From: Reyranella sp.
Lineage (GTDB): Bacteria > Pseudomonadota > Alphaproteobacteria > Reyranellales > Reyranellaceae
Length of the DNA stretch: 64,000 bases
Direction: 5' to 3'
NCBI GenBank assembly: GCA_019750135.1
Contig: JAIEOV010000003.1
Coordinates: 32,080-96,079, forward strand
Shown here piece after piece: positions 1 to 8,519 of the stretch. The notes beneath the pieces are model-generated. The model made no database searches. It saw nothing but the letters and a program-made list of their open reading frames with translations, and was not told the origin of the DNA. Made by a program: the position numbers and the translations under genes. How positions within the stretch are numbered: the first letter of the stretch is position 1; each line of letters begins with the position of its first letter.

Positions 1-46
1 GCAGCACCAGGACCGCGACCAGCCAGGGCCAGGCGCGCCGTCTCAC
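1..46 (-). CDS. N-terminus of an exported or membrane-anchored protein (partial)
   Basis: Only the first 15 codons lie in the window. A GTG at 46-44 overlaps the OpgC stop codon as GTGA, the usual sign of translational coupling. The visible start reads RRRAWPWLVAVLVL, a short basic stretch followed by a hydrophobic core, as in a signal peptide or signal anchor. Nothing can be said about the function of the rest. That it is a real gene is inferred from the overlap and the hydrophobic N-terminus. Confidence 0.45.
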   Translation of the reverse strand, partial: MRRRAWPWLVAVLVL

Positions 47-1200
47 GGCACGGCCTCCGCCGTGCTTGGCGTCCGTCCGGAACCGGCCGATCCTCCGCTC
101 TTGAACCAGGTCGCCACATAGGCGGCTGCGCACATGACGAGAATGCCTGCAACGCTCACGACAATCTGCGACAGGAGCGACTCCTCGAAGTAGCTGACGA
201 CGATCTGGGCGGACAACGCAAGAAAAGTACCGATGCAGAATATAAGCAACGATTGTTCCCCGCATCTGCGAAGTGGGTGGAAGACCGGCCAGCGCAGGAA
301 GGCGGCGCTGGCCGGCACCGTCACCCGGACCAGCCAGGCCAGCGCCAGGAAGTGCAAGAACCGCAGGCTGTCGATGTTGGTCTTGTCGATCGGATAGATC
401 TGCCGGGCGACCCATGCCGGCGTCATTTCCTGCAGCGGATTATAGTGCCAGGACAAGGCGATAAAGGCCGCGAACAACAGGTAAAGCACGGCCAGCACCG
501 AGAGCGGCCAGCGGAACCGGTCGAGCCAGGCGAGCTTGGGGCCGAGCACGGCGCAGGCCGTTCCGACATAGAAGACGACCTGCCACGCGAGCGGATTGAA
601 GTACCAGACCTTGCCCGCCGGGTAGGCTGGCAGGTTCCAATCGAAGTGGCATGTCGCCGCATAGAGGGTGAGCGAGACGCCCATCACCCCGAACGGCCAG
701 CGCAGGACCGCCGGCAGGACGAAGGGGAAGGCGGCGAGCAGGACGATATAGAGCGGCAGGACGTCGAGATTGACCGGCCGGAACTGCAGCAGTGCGGCCG
801 CCAGGATCGCCCGGTAGGGATTCTCGCCGAGGCCCATCAGCTCCATCTCGTCGATCAGCGAGGGCATGTCGCGGGCGATCGATACCCAGACGATCTGGGC
901 GGTGAAGGCCATGAACAGCAGGATATGGGCGACATAGAGCTGCCAGACGCGGCGGTAGACGCGGGCCGCCGCGCGCACCCAGCCCTCGCGCTGCATCATG
1001 CGGGCATAGGCGATCACCGCCGTGTAGCCCGAGATGAAGACGAAGACCTCAGTGGCGTCGCTGAAGCCGTAATTGCGGATGGTGAACCAGCTCACGACGT
1101 TGGTCGGAACGTGGTCGACGAAGATGAACCACAGCGCCAGCCCGCGAAACAAGTCGAGGCGGATGTCGCGACCGGAAGCGATGACGGGGGGCGCGGCCAT
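43..1200 (-). CDS. opgC: OpgC-family membrane acyltransferase-like protein
   Basis: 385-residue polytopic membrane protein of the OpgC family. In enterobacteria OpgC succinylates osmoregulated periplasmic glucans. The N-terminus has the family pattern RDIRLDLFRGLALWFIFVDH followed by the conserved GFSDATEVFVFISGY segment. About ten hydrophobic helices run to a short hydrophilic tail. The length matches the family. The ATG at 1200 directly precedes RDIRLD and is the natural start. It is coupled to the partial downstream gene through a GTGA overlap. The substrate is unknown, because no glucan synthase gene (opgG/opgH) is visible here. Confidence 0.85.
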   Translation of the reverse strand: MAAPPVIASGRDIRLDLFRGLALWFIFVDHVPTNVVSWFTIRNYGFSDATEVFVFISGYTAVIAYARMMQREGWVRAAARVYRRVWQLYVAHILLFMAFTAQIVWVSIARDMPSLIDEMELMGLGENPYRAILAAALLQFRPVNLDVLPLYIVLLAAFPFVLPAVLRWPFGVMGVSLTLYAATCHFDWNLPAYPAGKVWYFNPLAWQVVFYVGTACAVLGPKLAWLDRFRWPLSVLAVLYLLFAAFIALSWHYNPLQEMTPAWVARQIYPIDKTNIDSLRFLHFLALAWLVRVTVPASAAFLRWPVFHPLRRCGEQSLLIFCIGTFLALSAQIVVSYFEESLLSQIVVSVAGILVMCAAAYVATWFKSGGSAGSGRTPSTAEAVP

Positions 1201-1270
1201 GGCTGGACATTGGTATCGCAGTCGCGCCGCCTAATCCACGGCGGCGGCGCGTGCATTCAAGCGGCCCGGC

Positions 1271-2065
1271 TCAGGACGCCAGGACCTCTTCGACCTTCTG
1301 CGCCAGGGCTTTCATGCGGTAGGGCTTGGCGATGAACTGCACGTCGGTCTCGAGTGCACCCTTGCTGACGAGGGCGCCCTCGAAATAGCCCGACGCGAAC
1401 AGCACCTTCAGGCCGGGCCGCAGCTCGGACGCCTTGTCGGCGAGGTCGCGGCCGGCGATGTCGCCGGGCATGACGACGTCGGTGAAAAGGAGGTCGATCT
1501 TCTCGCCGCGCTCGAGCACGGCGAGGGCTTCCGCACCGCTCGACGCCGAGACGACGTCGTAGCCGAGCCGGGTCAGCTGCTCGGTCGCCTCCTCGAGGAC
1601 GCCGCTGTTGTCGTCGACCACCAGGATCTTGGCGCGCGTGGCAGGGCTCGGCGCCGTCACCGGCACCTCGGGCTCGCCGGCCGCGGCCGGCTTGGAGCCG
1701 CCTTCCGTGTCGTAGGCCAGCAGGCCGAAGCCGACATGCCGTTGCCAGGAATCGGACAGCGGCCGCAGGATGAGGCGCGCCTGCAGGCGGCTTCCGTCCT
1801 TGCGCAGCATCGGGCCGGTCGCGTCGTGCCGTCCCCATTGCAGGGCATCGCCCAGCGCGGTCTCGGGTTTGCCCAGCAGGTTATCGGCCTTGGTGTGCAG
1901 CACGGTGAAACGCCGACCGACAATGTCGTCGGAGGTATAGCCGAACAGCACCCGCGCTCCGGCGTTCCAGGTGAGCACCCTGCCCTGCACATCAAGGATG
2001 ACGACGGCGTAATCGGTCATGTCGTCGACGAAACGCTGCACCAGGTCGCGCTCGTTGGCGTTCAT
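1271..2065 (-). CDS. PAS domain-response regulator receiver protein
   Basis: 264 residues. A PAS domain occupies about residues 10-120 (ILDVQGRVLTWNAGARVLFGY is its core). After a short Pro/Ala linker comes a CheY-like receiver domain at about 148-262, with acidic pocket VVDD, phospho-acceptor Asp in LLFTDVVMPG and conserved Lys in AKPY. There is no histidine kinase or DNA-binding domain, so it probably relays phosphate or works as a sensor-receiver adaptor. It lies 17 nt downstream of the MHYT hybrid kinase on the same strand, and both receivers share the DVVMPG signature. This suggests a dedicated phosphorelay partner. The signal is unknown. Confidence 0.85.
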   Translation of the reverse strand: MNANERDLVQRFVDDMTDYAVVILDVQGRVLTWNAGARVLFGYTSDDIVGRRFTVLHTKADNLLGKPETALGDALQWGRHDATGPMLRKDGSRLQARLILRPLSDSWQRHVGFGLLAYDTEGGSKPAAAGEPEVPVTAPSPATRAKILVVDDNSGVLEEATEQLTRLGYDVVSASSGAEALAVLERGEKIDLLFTDVVMPGDIAGRDLADKASELRPGLKVLFASGYFEGALVSKGALETDVQFIAKPYRMKALAQKVEEVLAS

Positions 2066-2082
2066 CGTGTCCTACTCCTTTA

Positions 2083-4065
2083 CTACGCTTGACCGTGGAC
2101 GGCCGAGCCGAAGCGGCCGCCATTGCCGCCGAGCGCGTCACGGATGATCTTGGCAAGATCTGCTTTGACGTGCGGCTTGGCGAGAAGCATCACGCCGCTT
2201 TCGAGGCGGCCGTCGCGCAGCAGCGCATTCTCCGAATAACCCGACATGAAGACGATGCGGGTGTCGGGCCAGGCCTGCTTGATCTCCTCGGCGAGTCCCC
2301 GGCCGTTCAGCCGCCCCGGCATGACAACGTCGGTGATCACCAGGTCGAAGCGGTCGGCCTTCAGGAACTCGAGCGCCTGGTCGGCATCCCGGGCGAGCTT
2401 CACGTCGTAACCCAGGCTGCCCAATTGCTCGCCGACGATGGCGCGGACGGCCTTCTCGTCCTCGACCACCAGGATGCGCTCGCTGCCGCGCGGCATGGCC
2501 TGCTTGCGCGGTGCCGGCGCCGCGGCCGCGGCGGGATCGCTGCGCGGGAAATACATGCGCACGGTGGTGCCGCGGCCGACCTCGCTGGCGATCTCGATAT
2601 GGCCGTTCGACTGGCGGATGAAGCCGTAGACCATGCTGAGGCCGAGACCGGTGCCCTTGCCCACTTCCTTGGTGGTGAAGAACGGCTCGAAGGCCCGCCG
2701 GCGGGTCTCGGGCAGCATGCCCGCTCCGGTGTCGCTGACCGACAGCATGGCGTACTCGCCCGGCGCGACCTCGTCCTCCTGCCGCGCCACGTAGTCCCAG
2801 GACAGCGTGACGTTGCGGGTTTCGACGGTCAGGCGGCCGCCGGTCGGCATGGCATCGCGCGCATTGATGCAGAGGTTGATCAACGCGGTCTCGACCTGAG
2901 GGCGGTCGACATAGATCGGCCAGAGGTTGGAGGCGGCAATGGTCTGCACCTCGATGTGCTCGCCCAGCGTGCGCCGCAGCAGCTTGCCGGTGGTCGCCAC
3001 CAGGTCGTTGAGGTCGGAGATCTCGGGCTTCAGCACCTGCTTGCGCGAGAAGGCGAGCAGCTGGCGCGTCAGCTCGGACGCCTTCTGGCCCGCGTCGGAG
3101 ATGCGCTGGGCGCGCTTGGTGATGTGCGGCGGCACGCTGTCGTCGTCGAGGATGGCGTCGGCGTTGGCCAGCACGATGGTCAGGATGTTGTTGAAGTCGT
3201 GCGCCACGCCGCCGGTGAGCTGGCCGACCGCCTCCATCTTCTGGGCCTGCAGGAGCTGCTCGCTGGTGCGCCGGTGGCTGCTCGCCTCCTGCGCCACGCG
3301 GCGGTCGAACATCACGGCGACGATGGTGAGCAGCAGGACCAGCGAGGCGATCAGGGCGGTGACGCCCGCGAACACCGAATGATCGACCGGCGTACGCTGC
3401 GGTCCGGGCGTCGCGAAGCAATAGGTCGAGGCCATCGCCGTGTAATGCATGGCGGTCACGGCGAAGCCCATGATCAGGGCGCCCACGCCGTCGCGGACCG
3501 GGGGCAGGCGAATGAGATCGAGCTTGCTGATGACCTGGCGCACCTGCAGGGCCAGGATGGCGAGCAGGACGGCGACGACGATGGAAGCGGCGAACAGGAT
3601 CGGGTCGTAGCGCACCATGGCATTGAGCTGCATCGCCATCATGCCGGTGTAGTGCATGGCGCCGATTCCGGCGCCCATCAGCGTGCCGCCGATCAGCAGG
3701 CGCGACATGCTGATGACCGGCCGGGCGACGACATGCAGCGCCACGCCCGCGCCCAGGATGGCGGGCAGGATGGAGAGCGCCGTGATCCCGGGATCGTAGG
3801 ACACCGGGATCGGCAGGACGTGGGCCAGCATGCCGATGAAGTGCATCGCCCAGATGCCGCCGCCCATGGCGATGGCGCCGATGACCAGCCAGCTGTGGCG
3901 CAGGCCGGCGTCGCGCAGCTCGGCGATGCGGGTGGCGAATTGCAGGAAGGCGTAGCTGCCGAGTACCGCGACGAGGTACGACAGCAGGACGAGACCGAAA
4001 TTGTAGGTCTCGGGCAGCGCTTGAGAGGGATCAACGTTCAGCGCGAAATAATTCGAAAGAGTCAT
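2083..4065 (-). CDS. MHYT-domain sensor hybrid histidine kinase with C-terminal receiver
   Basis: 660 residues from the ATG at 4065. That start is preferred over an in-frame ATG at 4125 because an AGGAC Shine-Dalgarno lies before it and the extra 20 residues look untranslated. The N-terminal seven-helix MHYT sensor shows the motif repeatedly (MHFIGM, MHYTGM, MHYTAM). This family is thought to sense O2, CO or NO through bound copper. Then come a HisKA-type dimerisation domain with phospho-His in [11 protein letters not shown], an HATPase_c domain with [11 protein letters not shown], and a receiver domain with Asp in [11 protein letters not shown]. The following gene is a PAS-receiver protein, so a multi-step relay is likely. 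The output is not encoded beside it. Confidence 0.92.
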   Translation of the reverse strand: MTLSNYFALNVDPSQALPETYNFGLVLLSYLVAVLGSYAFLQFATRIAELRDAGLRHSWLVIGAIAMGGGIWAMHFIGMLAHVLPIPVSYDPGITALSILPAILGAGVALHVVARPVISMSRLLIGGTLMGAGIGAMHYTGMMAMQLNAMVRYDPILFAASIVVAVLLAILALQVRQVISKLDLIRLPPVRDGVGALIMGFAVTAMHYTAMASTYCFATPGPQRTPVDHSVFAGVTALIASLVLLLTIVAVMFDRRVAQEASSHRRTSEQLLQAQKMEAVGQLTGGVAHDFNNILTIVLANADAILDDDSVPPHITKRAQRISDAGQKASELTRQLLAFSRKQVLKPEISDLNDLVATTGKLLRRTLGEHIEVQTIAASNLWPIYVDRPQVETALINLCINARDAMPTGGRLTVETRNVTLSWDYVARQEDEVAPGEYAMLSVSDTGAGMLPETRRRAFEPFFTTKEVGKGTGLGLSMVYGFIRQSNGHIEIASEVGRGTTVRMYFPRSDPAAAAAPAPRKQAMPRGSERILVVEDEKAVRAIVGEQLGSLGYDVKLARDADQALEFLKADRFDLVITDVVMPGRLNGRGLAEEIKQAWPDTRIVFMSGYSENALLRDGRLESGVMLLAKPHVKADLAKIIRDALGGNGGRFGSAVHGQA

Positions 4066-4226
4066 CAAGTCCTGGTCGCCGTTGATGCAATCTCCAGTCG
4101 CTACGCTTCTACACTCGGGGCGCAAAATACAGCGAACGGCACGCTATCGGTCAAGGTCAAGTTGCAATTGCAGATGCAATAAAGGTCCAACATGGTGCCT
4201 TGGCAAAGGTTGGCCCGGAGGCCCGT

Positions 4227-4940
4227 ATGGCTAAAGCACCCCTGCTCCTGATCCCTGGCTTGCTGTGCTCGCCCCGGCTGTTTGCCGGGCAGGTCGCGGG
4301 CCTGTCGGAGCAGGCCGACATCGTCGTCCCGGACTGGCGCAAGGCGCCCCTGTCGGTCTGGGACACGTGGGACAGCGCCGCGCGCTGGTGCTTGGCCCAG
4401 ATGCCGGCCGAGCGGTTCTCCCTGGCCGGGCTGTCGCTCGGCGGCATGCTGGCCGTCGAGATCATGCAGATCGCGGCCGACCGCGTCGACCGGCTGGCCC
4501 TGCTCGACACCGGCATGCGCAGCCAGAACGAGACCGAGCGGGCGATCCGGCGGGCCCGCATCCGGCTCGCCAGCGAGGGCCATTTCGAGCTGGTGCTGGG
4601 CCTGCAGATGTCGCGCTTCATCCCGGCGTACCGCCTGTCCGACAAGGCGCTGGTCGACGAGGTCATGACCATGTGCGGCGAGATCGGCGTCGAAATCTAC
4701 AAGCGGCAAGAGGAATTAGCCGCCATCCGTGTCGACCGGCGGCCCGACCTGCCGAAGATCAAGTGCCCGACCATCGTGGTGTGCGGCCGCGACGACGCCG
4801 CGACGCCGCTGTTCCTGTCCGACGAGATGGCCAATGCGATCGAGGGCAGCGACCTGATCGTGGTCGAGCAGTGCGGGCATCTTGTGACGATGGAAAAGCC
4901 CGACGAGACGAACGCTATTTTGAAGAAGTGGCTTTCATAG
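4227..4940 (+). CDS. alpha/beta-fold hydrolase
   Basis: 237 residues. The ATG at 4227 has a GGAG Shine-Dalgarno just upstream, so it is preferred over the TTG at 4200. Family landmarks are present: an oxyanion loop near LLLIPGLLCSP, the nucleophile elbow GLSLGG, an acidic residue in VVCGRDDAATP and the catalytic His in QCGHLVTMEKP. The short lid of charged helices is typical of esterases and C-C bond hydrolases of the MhpC/BioH type. The natural substrate cannot be read from the sequence. It is transcribed divergently from the MHYT kinase and converges on the CoA-transferase gene through a strong palindrome. Confidence 0.85.
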   Translation: MAKAPLLLIPGLLCSPRLFAGQVAGLSEQADIVVPDWRKAPLSVWDTWDSAARWCLAQMPAERFSLAGLSLGGMLAVEIMQIAADRVDRLALLDTGMRSQNETERAIRRARIRLASEGHFELVLGLQMSRFIPAYRLSDKALVDEVMTMCGEIGVEIYKRQEELAAIRVDRRPDLPKIKCPTIVVCGRDDAATPLFLSDEMANAIEGSDLIVVEQCGHLVTMEKPDETNAILKKWLS

Positions 4941-4942
4941 GT

Positions 4943-4995
4943 GGGAGCGCGGGCCTCCGGCCCGCATCATGAGCGGGCCAGAGGCCCGCGCCCCC
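4943..4995. repeat. GC-rich palindrome between convergent genes, probable bidirectional terminator or REP-like element
   Basis: A near-perfect inverted repeat of about 24 bp per arm, containing GCGCGGGCCTC on the left and GAGGCCCGCGC on the right, with a few central unpaired bases. It fills the 58-nt gap between two convergent stop codons (4940 and 4999). The position suits transcription termination in both directions. The G/C composition and lack of a U-tract also suit a dispersed REP-like palindrome. Confidence 0.7.
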
Positions 4996-4998
4996 AAA

Positions 4999-6198
4999 CT
5001 AACCAATTACCTTCTTCTCTCTCAGCGCCGCGATGTCCTTCGCGCTGAGGCCGGCGATCTTCCCCAACACCTCGTCCGTATGCTCGCCCAGAGCCGGCGG
5101 CGGGCGGGTGTCGTCGACCGGAGTGTCGGAGAAGCGGTAGTTCGAGCCCATGATCGGCACCTCGCCCGCCTTGCTGTGCTTGTACGTCTTCAGCATGCCG
5201 CGGCGCTTGACCTCGGGCTCGTCCAGCGCCTCCTTCATGGTGCGGATCGGGCCGGCCGGCAGATGGCGGAGCTTTTGGCCCCAGTTCTCCTTGGTGTCGG
5301 TCTTCAGCACCTCTTCCATCATGCGCGTGAGCTCGGGCTTGTTGGCCACGCGGTCGGCGAGCTGGGCAAAGCGCGGATCGGTCGCCCATTCGGGATGGCC
5401 GAGCGCCTTGCAGGTGTCGGTGAACAGCTTCTGGTTGGCGACGGCCATGTAGATCTTGCCGTTCTTGGTCTCGAACGAGCTGTTTGGCGCCGACGCGAAG
5501 TGCCCATTACCGGCGCGCTTCGGCTGCTCGCCGCCGATCAGATAGTAGGAGCCCATGTTGCCCAGCGAGGAGAGCGCCGTGTCGTAGAGCGCCAGATCGA
5601 TGTGCTGGCCCTTGCCCGTGCTGGTGCGGGCGAAGAGCGCGGCATTGATCGCCGCCACCGAATGGATCGCCGTCATGGTGTCGACGATGGCGATGGCGTG
5701 CCGCAGTCCCTCGCCGTTGGCCTCGCCGTTGACGCTCATCATGCCCGACTCGGCCTGCAGCACCGGATCGTAGCCTGGGCGGTCCGACAACGGCCCGGTC
5801 TGGCCGTAGGCCGAGATCGACAAATAGATCAGTCGTGGATGCTTCCGATGAATGCTCTCGTAGTCGAAGCCGTACTTCTTCAGCACGCCGGGCCGGAAGT
5901 TCTGCACCAGCACGTCGGCGGTCTCGAGCAGCTTCGACACCACCGCCTGCCCGTCGGGCTTGGTGAAGTCGAGCGCCACGCTCTTCTTGCCCCTGTTGTA
6001 GGCCATGAAGAAGTGGCTCTCGCCGCCGGCCCGTGGCCCCGCCCCCTTGCGCGTGTCGTCGCCGCCGTCGGGATTCTCGATCTTGATCACCTCGGCGCCC
6101 ATGTCCGACAGGATCTGGGTGCACATCGGACCCGCGATCACGCGGGAGAAATCGACGACGCGGATGCCCTCGAGAGGCGGACGGCCTGATTGTGACAT
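4999..6198 (-). CDS. CaiB/BaiF-type (family III) CoA-transferase
   Basis: 399 residues from the ATG at 6198. A longer reading from 6228 would add only ten unsupported residues. The family pattern is clear: EGIRVVDFSRVIAGPMCTQ near the N-terminus, DMGAEVIKIENPDGGDD for CoA binding, and RPGYDPVLQAESG containing the catalytic Asp. Such enzymes move CoA between carboxylic acids and acyl-CoA esters. The acid used here is unknown. It is divergent from a Bug-type solute-binding protein gene with under 70 nt between the starts. That pairing is common in carboxylate uptake and activation, so the two may act on one substrate (inference). Confidence 0.9.
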   Translation of the reverse strand: MSQSGRPPLEGIRVVDFSRVIAGPMCTQILSDMGAEVIKIENPDGGDDTRKGAGPRAGGESHFFMAYNRGKKSVALDFTKPDGQAVVSKLLETADVLVQNFRPGVLKKYGFDYESIHRKHPRLIYLSISAYGQTGPLSDRPGYDPVLQAESGMMSVNGEANGEGLRHAIAIVDTMTAIHSVAAINAALFARTSTGKGQHIDLALYDTALSSLGNMGSYYLIGGEQPKRAGNGHFASAPNSSFETKNGKIYMAVANQKLFTDTCKALGHPEWATDPRFAQLADRVANKPELTRMMEEVLKTDTKENWGQKLRHLPAGPIRTMKEALDEPEVKRRGMLKTYKHSKAGEVPIMGSNYRFSDTPVDDTRPPPALGEHTDEVLGKIAGLSAKDIAALREKKVIG

Positions 6199-6263
6199 GG
6201 CTGCAGGGTAGGGCTGCAGGCGCGGCACTGTCCACGCGCAGCGCTTCCTTTACACTGCAAGGC

Positions 6264-7241
6264 ATGTCTTCGTTTCGCATGCCGCTGTCTCGCCGCACCC
6301 TCTTCGCTCTTCCCACCCTCGCCGCCTTTCCCGCTGTTGCACAAGCTGATTACCCGACCAAGCCCATCCGCATCATCGTGCCGTTCGCGCCGGGCGGTTC
6401 GGGCGACATCACCTCGCGGCTGATCGGCAAGTATATCGAGGACAAGACCGGCCAGCCCTTCGTGGTCGAGAACAAGCCGGGCGCCAACGGCATCGTCGGC
6501 GTGCTGGCGGTGAAGTCGGCGCCGGCCGACGGCTACACGCTGATGCTCGCCACCACCTCGACCAATGCCGCCAACGTCCACATGTTCAGGAGCCCGGGCT
6601 ACGACCCGGAAAAGGATTTTTCGGTGGTCGGCGTCATCGGCTCGAGCGGCGCCTTCCTCGTGGTGCCGGCCGACAGCCCGTACAAGACGCTCAACGATCT
6701 CCTTGCCTACGCCAAGGCCAATCCCGGCAAGCTGAACTTCGGCTACTTCAATGCGAGCTCGCAGGTTCCCGCCGAGGTGCTGGGCAAGCGCGCCGGCGTC
6801 GACTGGCAGGCTGTCGCCTACAAGGCGATCGGCAATGCCTGGACCGACCTCTATGCCGGTGCCATCCAGTTCATGTTCGTCGATCTCACTGCCGGCCGCG
6901 GCCAGGTCGTGGCCAACAAGGCACGCCCCCTGGCGCTGACGCTGTCCCAGCGCAGCCCGCTCTATCCCGACCTGCCGACGCTTGCCGAGACCTTCCCAGG
7001 TTTCACCAGCACGGGCTTCCTTGCTGTCGCCGTCCCGAAGGCCACGCCGCTCGCTATCCAGGAGAAGCTGAACGCCCTGATCAACGAGGCGATCTCATCG
7101 CCCGACATCCAGAACCGCCTGGTCAACGAGTTCGCCCTGACCGCGAAGCCTCTCACGCTCGAGCAATGCGCCGCCCAGGACCGCGAGGAGCGGGCCAAGT
7201 GGGCGGAGTACGTGAAGATCGCCAGGATCGAGCCGCAGTAA
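6264..7241 (+). CDS. Bug/TctC-family periplasmic solute-binding protein
   Basis: 325 residues. The ATG at 6264 begins MSSFRMPLSRRTLFALP, a twin-arginine-like signal (SRRTLF) ending near AVAQA. A reading from 6192 would place 24 residues before the signal and is rejected. The mature protein starts DYPTKPIRIIVPFAPGGSGD, the Bug-family opening that forms the carboxylate-binding loop. Bug proteins feed tripartite tricarboxylate transporters or act as orphan receptors for small organic acids. No TctA/TctB genes are nearby, so this is an orphan copy. It is divergent from the CoA-transferase gene. Confidence 0.9.
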   Translation: MSSFRMPLSRRTLFALPTLAAFPAVAQADYPTKPIRIIVPFAPGGSGDITSRLIGKYIEDKTGQPFVVENKPGANGIVGVLAVKSAPADGYTLMLATTSTNAANVHMFRSPGYDPEKDFSVVGVIGSSGAFLVVPADSPYKTLNDLLAYAKANPGKLNFGYFNASSQVPAEVLGKRAGVDWQAVAYKAIGNAWTDLYAGAIQFMFVDLTAGRGQVVANKARPLALTLSQRSPLYPDLPTLAETFPGFTSTGFLAVAVPKATPLAIQEKLNALINEAISSPDIQNRLVNEFALTAKPLTLEQCAAQDREERAKWAEYVKIARIEPQ

Positions 7242-7243
7242 GG

Positions 7244-7780
7244 TTATCGATGATGCCCGGGCGTGTGCTGGCCGTCGCCATAGCCGCGCAGTGTCGAATA
7301 ACGCGTGGCCTGTTCGGGCGTCAGCAGGTCGAGCGTCGCCAAGTGATACTTGAGATGGGCCAGCCTCAGCTCGCCTTGTAACGAGGCGATGTCGCGCGTC
7401 GCCTCGGCCAAACCCGATGACGTGATGGTCTTGTCGGCGAATTGCCGGTCGAGAGCCGTCTCGGATGCGATCAGCCGCTCGCCCAGAGCCACCGCCTCCT
7501 GCTTCATGGCATCGAACAATGCCGCGACCTTCACGCGCTGGTCTTCGCTCAATGCTAGCGGCGCCGCCAACTCCAGGACATGCATAGGGCCGGGATAGCC
7601 GTTCAACTCGGCGGCCAGCGCCAGCCCCATGCCGCGGCCGGCCTTCAGGTCGGCGATCTGCTGGTCCGACAAGGCCTTCACCGGACGCGCCTGCAGGCCA
7701 GCATAGGGTTGGTGGGTCTGCGCCCACGCCGTTGCGCCGCCGACCAGGGCGATCGCAAGGGCTGCCATCGATGTCTTCAT
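7244..7780 (-). CDS. Spy/CpxP-like periplasmic protein of the copper operon
   Basis: 178 residues with a signal peptide ending near GATAWAQ. The mature part is mostly helical and carries LALSEDQRVKVAALFD and DLLTPEQATRYSTLRGYG, which resemble the LTxxQ repeats of Spy/CpxP periplasmic stress proteins. The tail is His-rich (GDGQHTPGHHR), suggesting metal contact. It is the last gene of the leftward copper operon, 13 nt after copB. A role as periplasmic copper sensor or chaperone is inferred from context. Confidence 0.7.
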   Translation of the reverse strand: MKTSMAALAIALVGGATAWAQTHQPYAGLQARPVKALSDQQIADLKAGRGMGLALAAELNGYPGPMHVLELAAPLALSEDQRVKVAALFDAMKQEAVALGERLIASETALDRQFADKTITSSGLAEATRDIASLQGELRLAHLKYHLATLDLLTPEQATRYSTLRGYGDGQHTPGHHR

Positions 7781-7793
7781 GACGTCCTCCTCC

Positions 7794-8519
7794 TCAAAAC
7801 CAGAATTTCAGCCCGACCAGCGCGCGCACCAGCGAGGTCGGCTCACCGGCTGCCGCGACGAAACCCGCAGTATTGCCCGTGAACTGCTCGAAGCTCACGC
7901 CGATATAGGGCGCGAACTCCTTGGCGATCTCGTAGCGCAGCCTGAGCCCGACCTCGAAACGCGACAGGCCACTGCCGAGCTGGATGGCGGGATCGTTCTG
8001 CGAGGCCGCCATCGCCTCGAGATAGGGCTGGGCGATCAGCTTCTGCGACAGAACGAGATCGTAGGACGCATCGAGACGGGCGCTCACCACGCCGGTCTGG
8101 CTGATGCCGAAGACGGCATCGACATGGATGCCGTACGGCGCCAGCCCCTCGACGCCGGCGACGAAGCCCGAGCGCGTCACGCCCTCGTCGAACACGGTGA
8201 ACGACACGCCGGCCTTGGCGTCCCAGAAGTCCGCGATCAGGCGGCTGTAGAAGAAGCGGCTGTCGATGCCCTTGGTGCCGCCCTCGTTGTCGATATGGCC
8301 GGAGTCGCCGACGATGCCGGTGTTGTAGAGCCGGAGCTTGGTCGAATCGTCGCCGATCCAGGCCGACGCCGCCCATTCGGTGGCCGGCGCGATGTTCGAA
8401 ATCCGCTTTTCGGCGCGGCCGTCGAAGCGCCAATAGGTTGCCTGGTCGTCCATGGCGACGGCGGGCGTGGCGAAGGCAACGGCCGCCGCCGCGACGCAGG
8501 CCCGATCAATGATGCGCAT
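7794..8519 (-). CDS. copB: CopB-family outer-membrane copper resistance protein
   Basis: 241 residues with an N-terminal signal peptide (cleavage near TPAVAMDD). The remainder has alternating beta-strand pattern and ends in an aromatic residue (VGLKFWF), as expected of an outer-membrane barrel. It corresponds to the barrel part of CopB/PcoB. The Met/His-rich N-terminal extension found in some homologues is absent. The start overlaps the end of copA by 14 nt, so the two are translationally linked, as in classical copAB operons. Confidence 0.88.
   Translation of the reverse strand: MRIIDRACVAAAAVAFATPAVAMDDQATYWRFDGRAEKRISNIAPATEWAASAWIGDDSTKLRLYNTGIVGDSGHIDNEGGTKGIDSRFFYSRLIADFWDAKAGVSFTVFDEGVTRSGFVAGVEGLAPYGIHVDAVFGISQTGVVSARLDASYDLVLSQKLIAQPYLEAMAASQNDPAIQLGSGLSRFEVGLRLRYEIAKEFAPYIGVSFEQFTGNTAGFVAAAGEPTSLVRALVGLKFWF

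Noticed and set aside
2089..4182. A 697-codon open frame on the plus strand
   Set aside because: It mirrors the MHYT kinase gene, whose motifs are complete on the minus strand.
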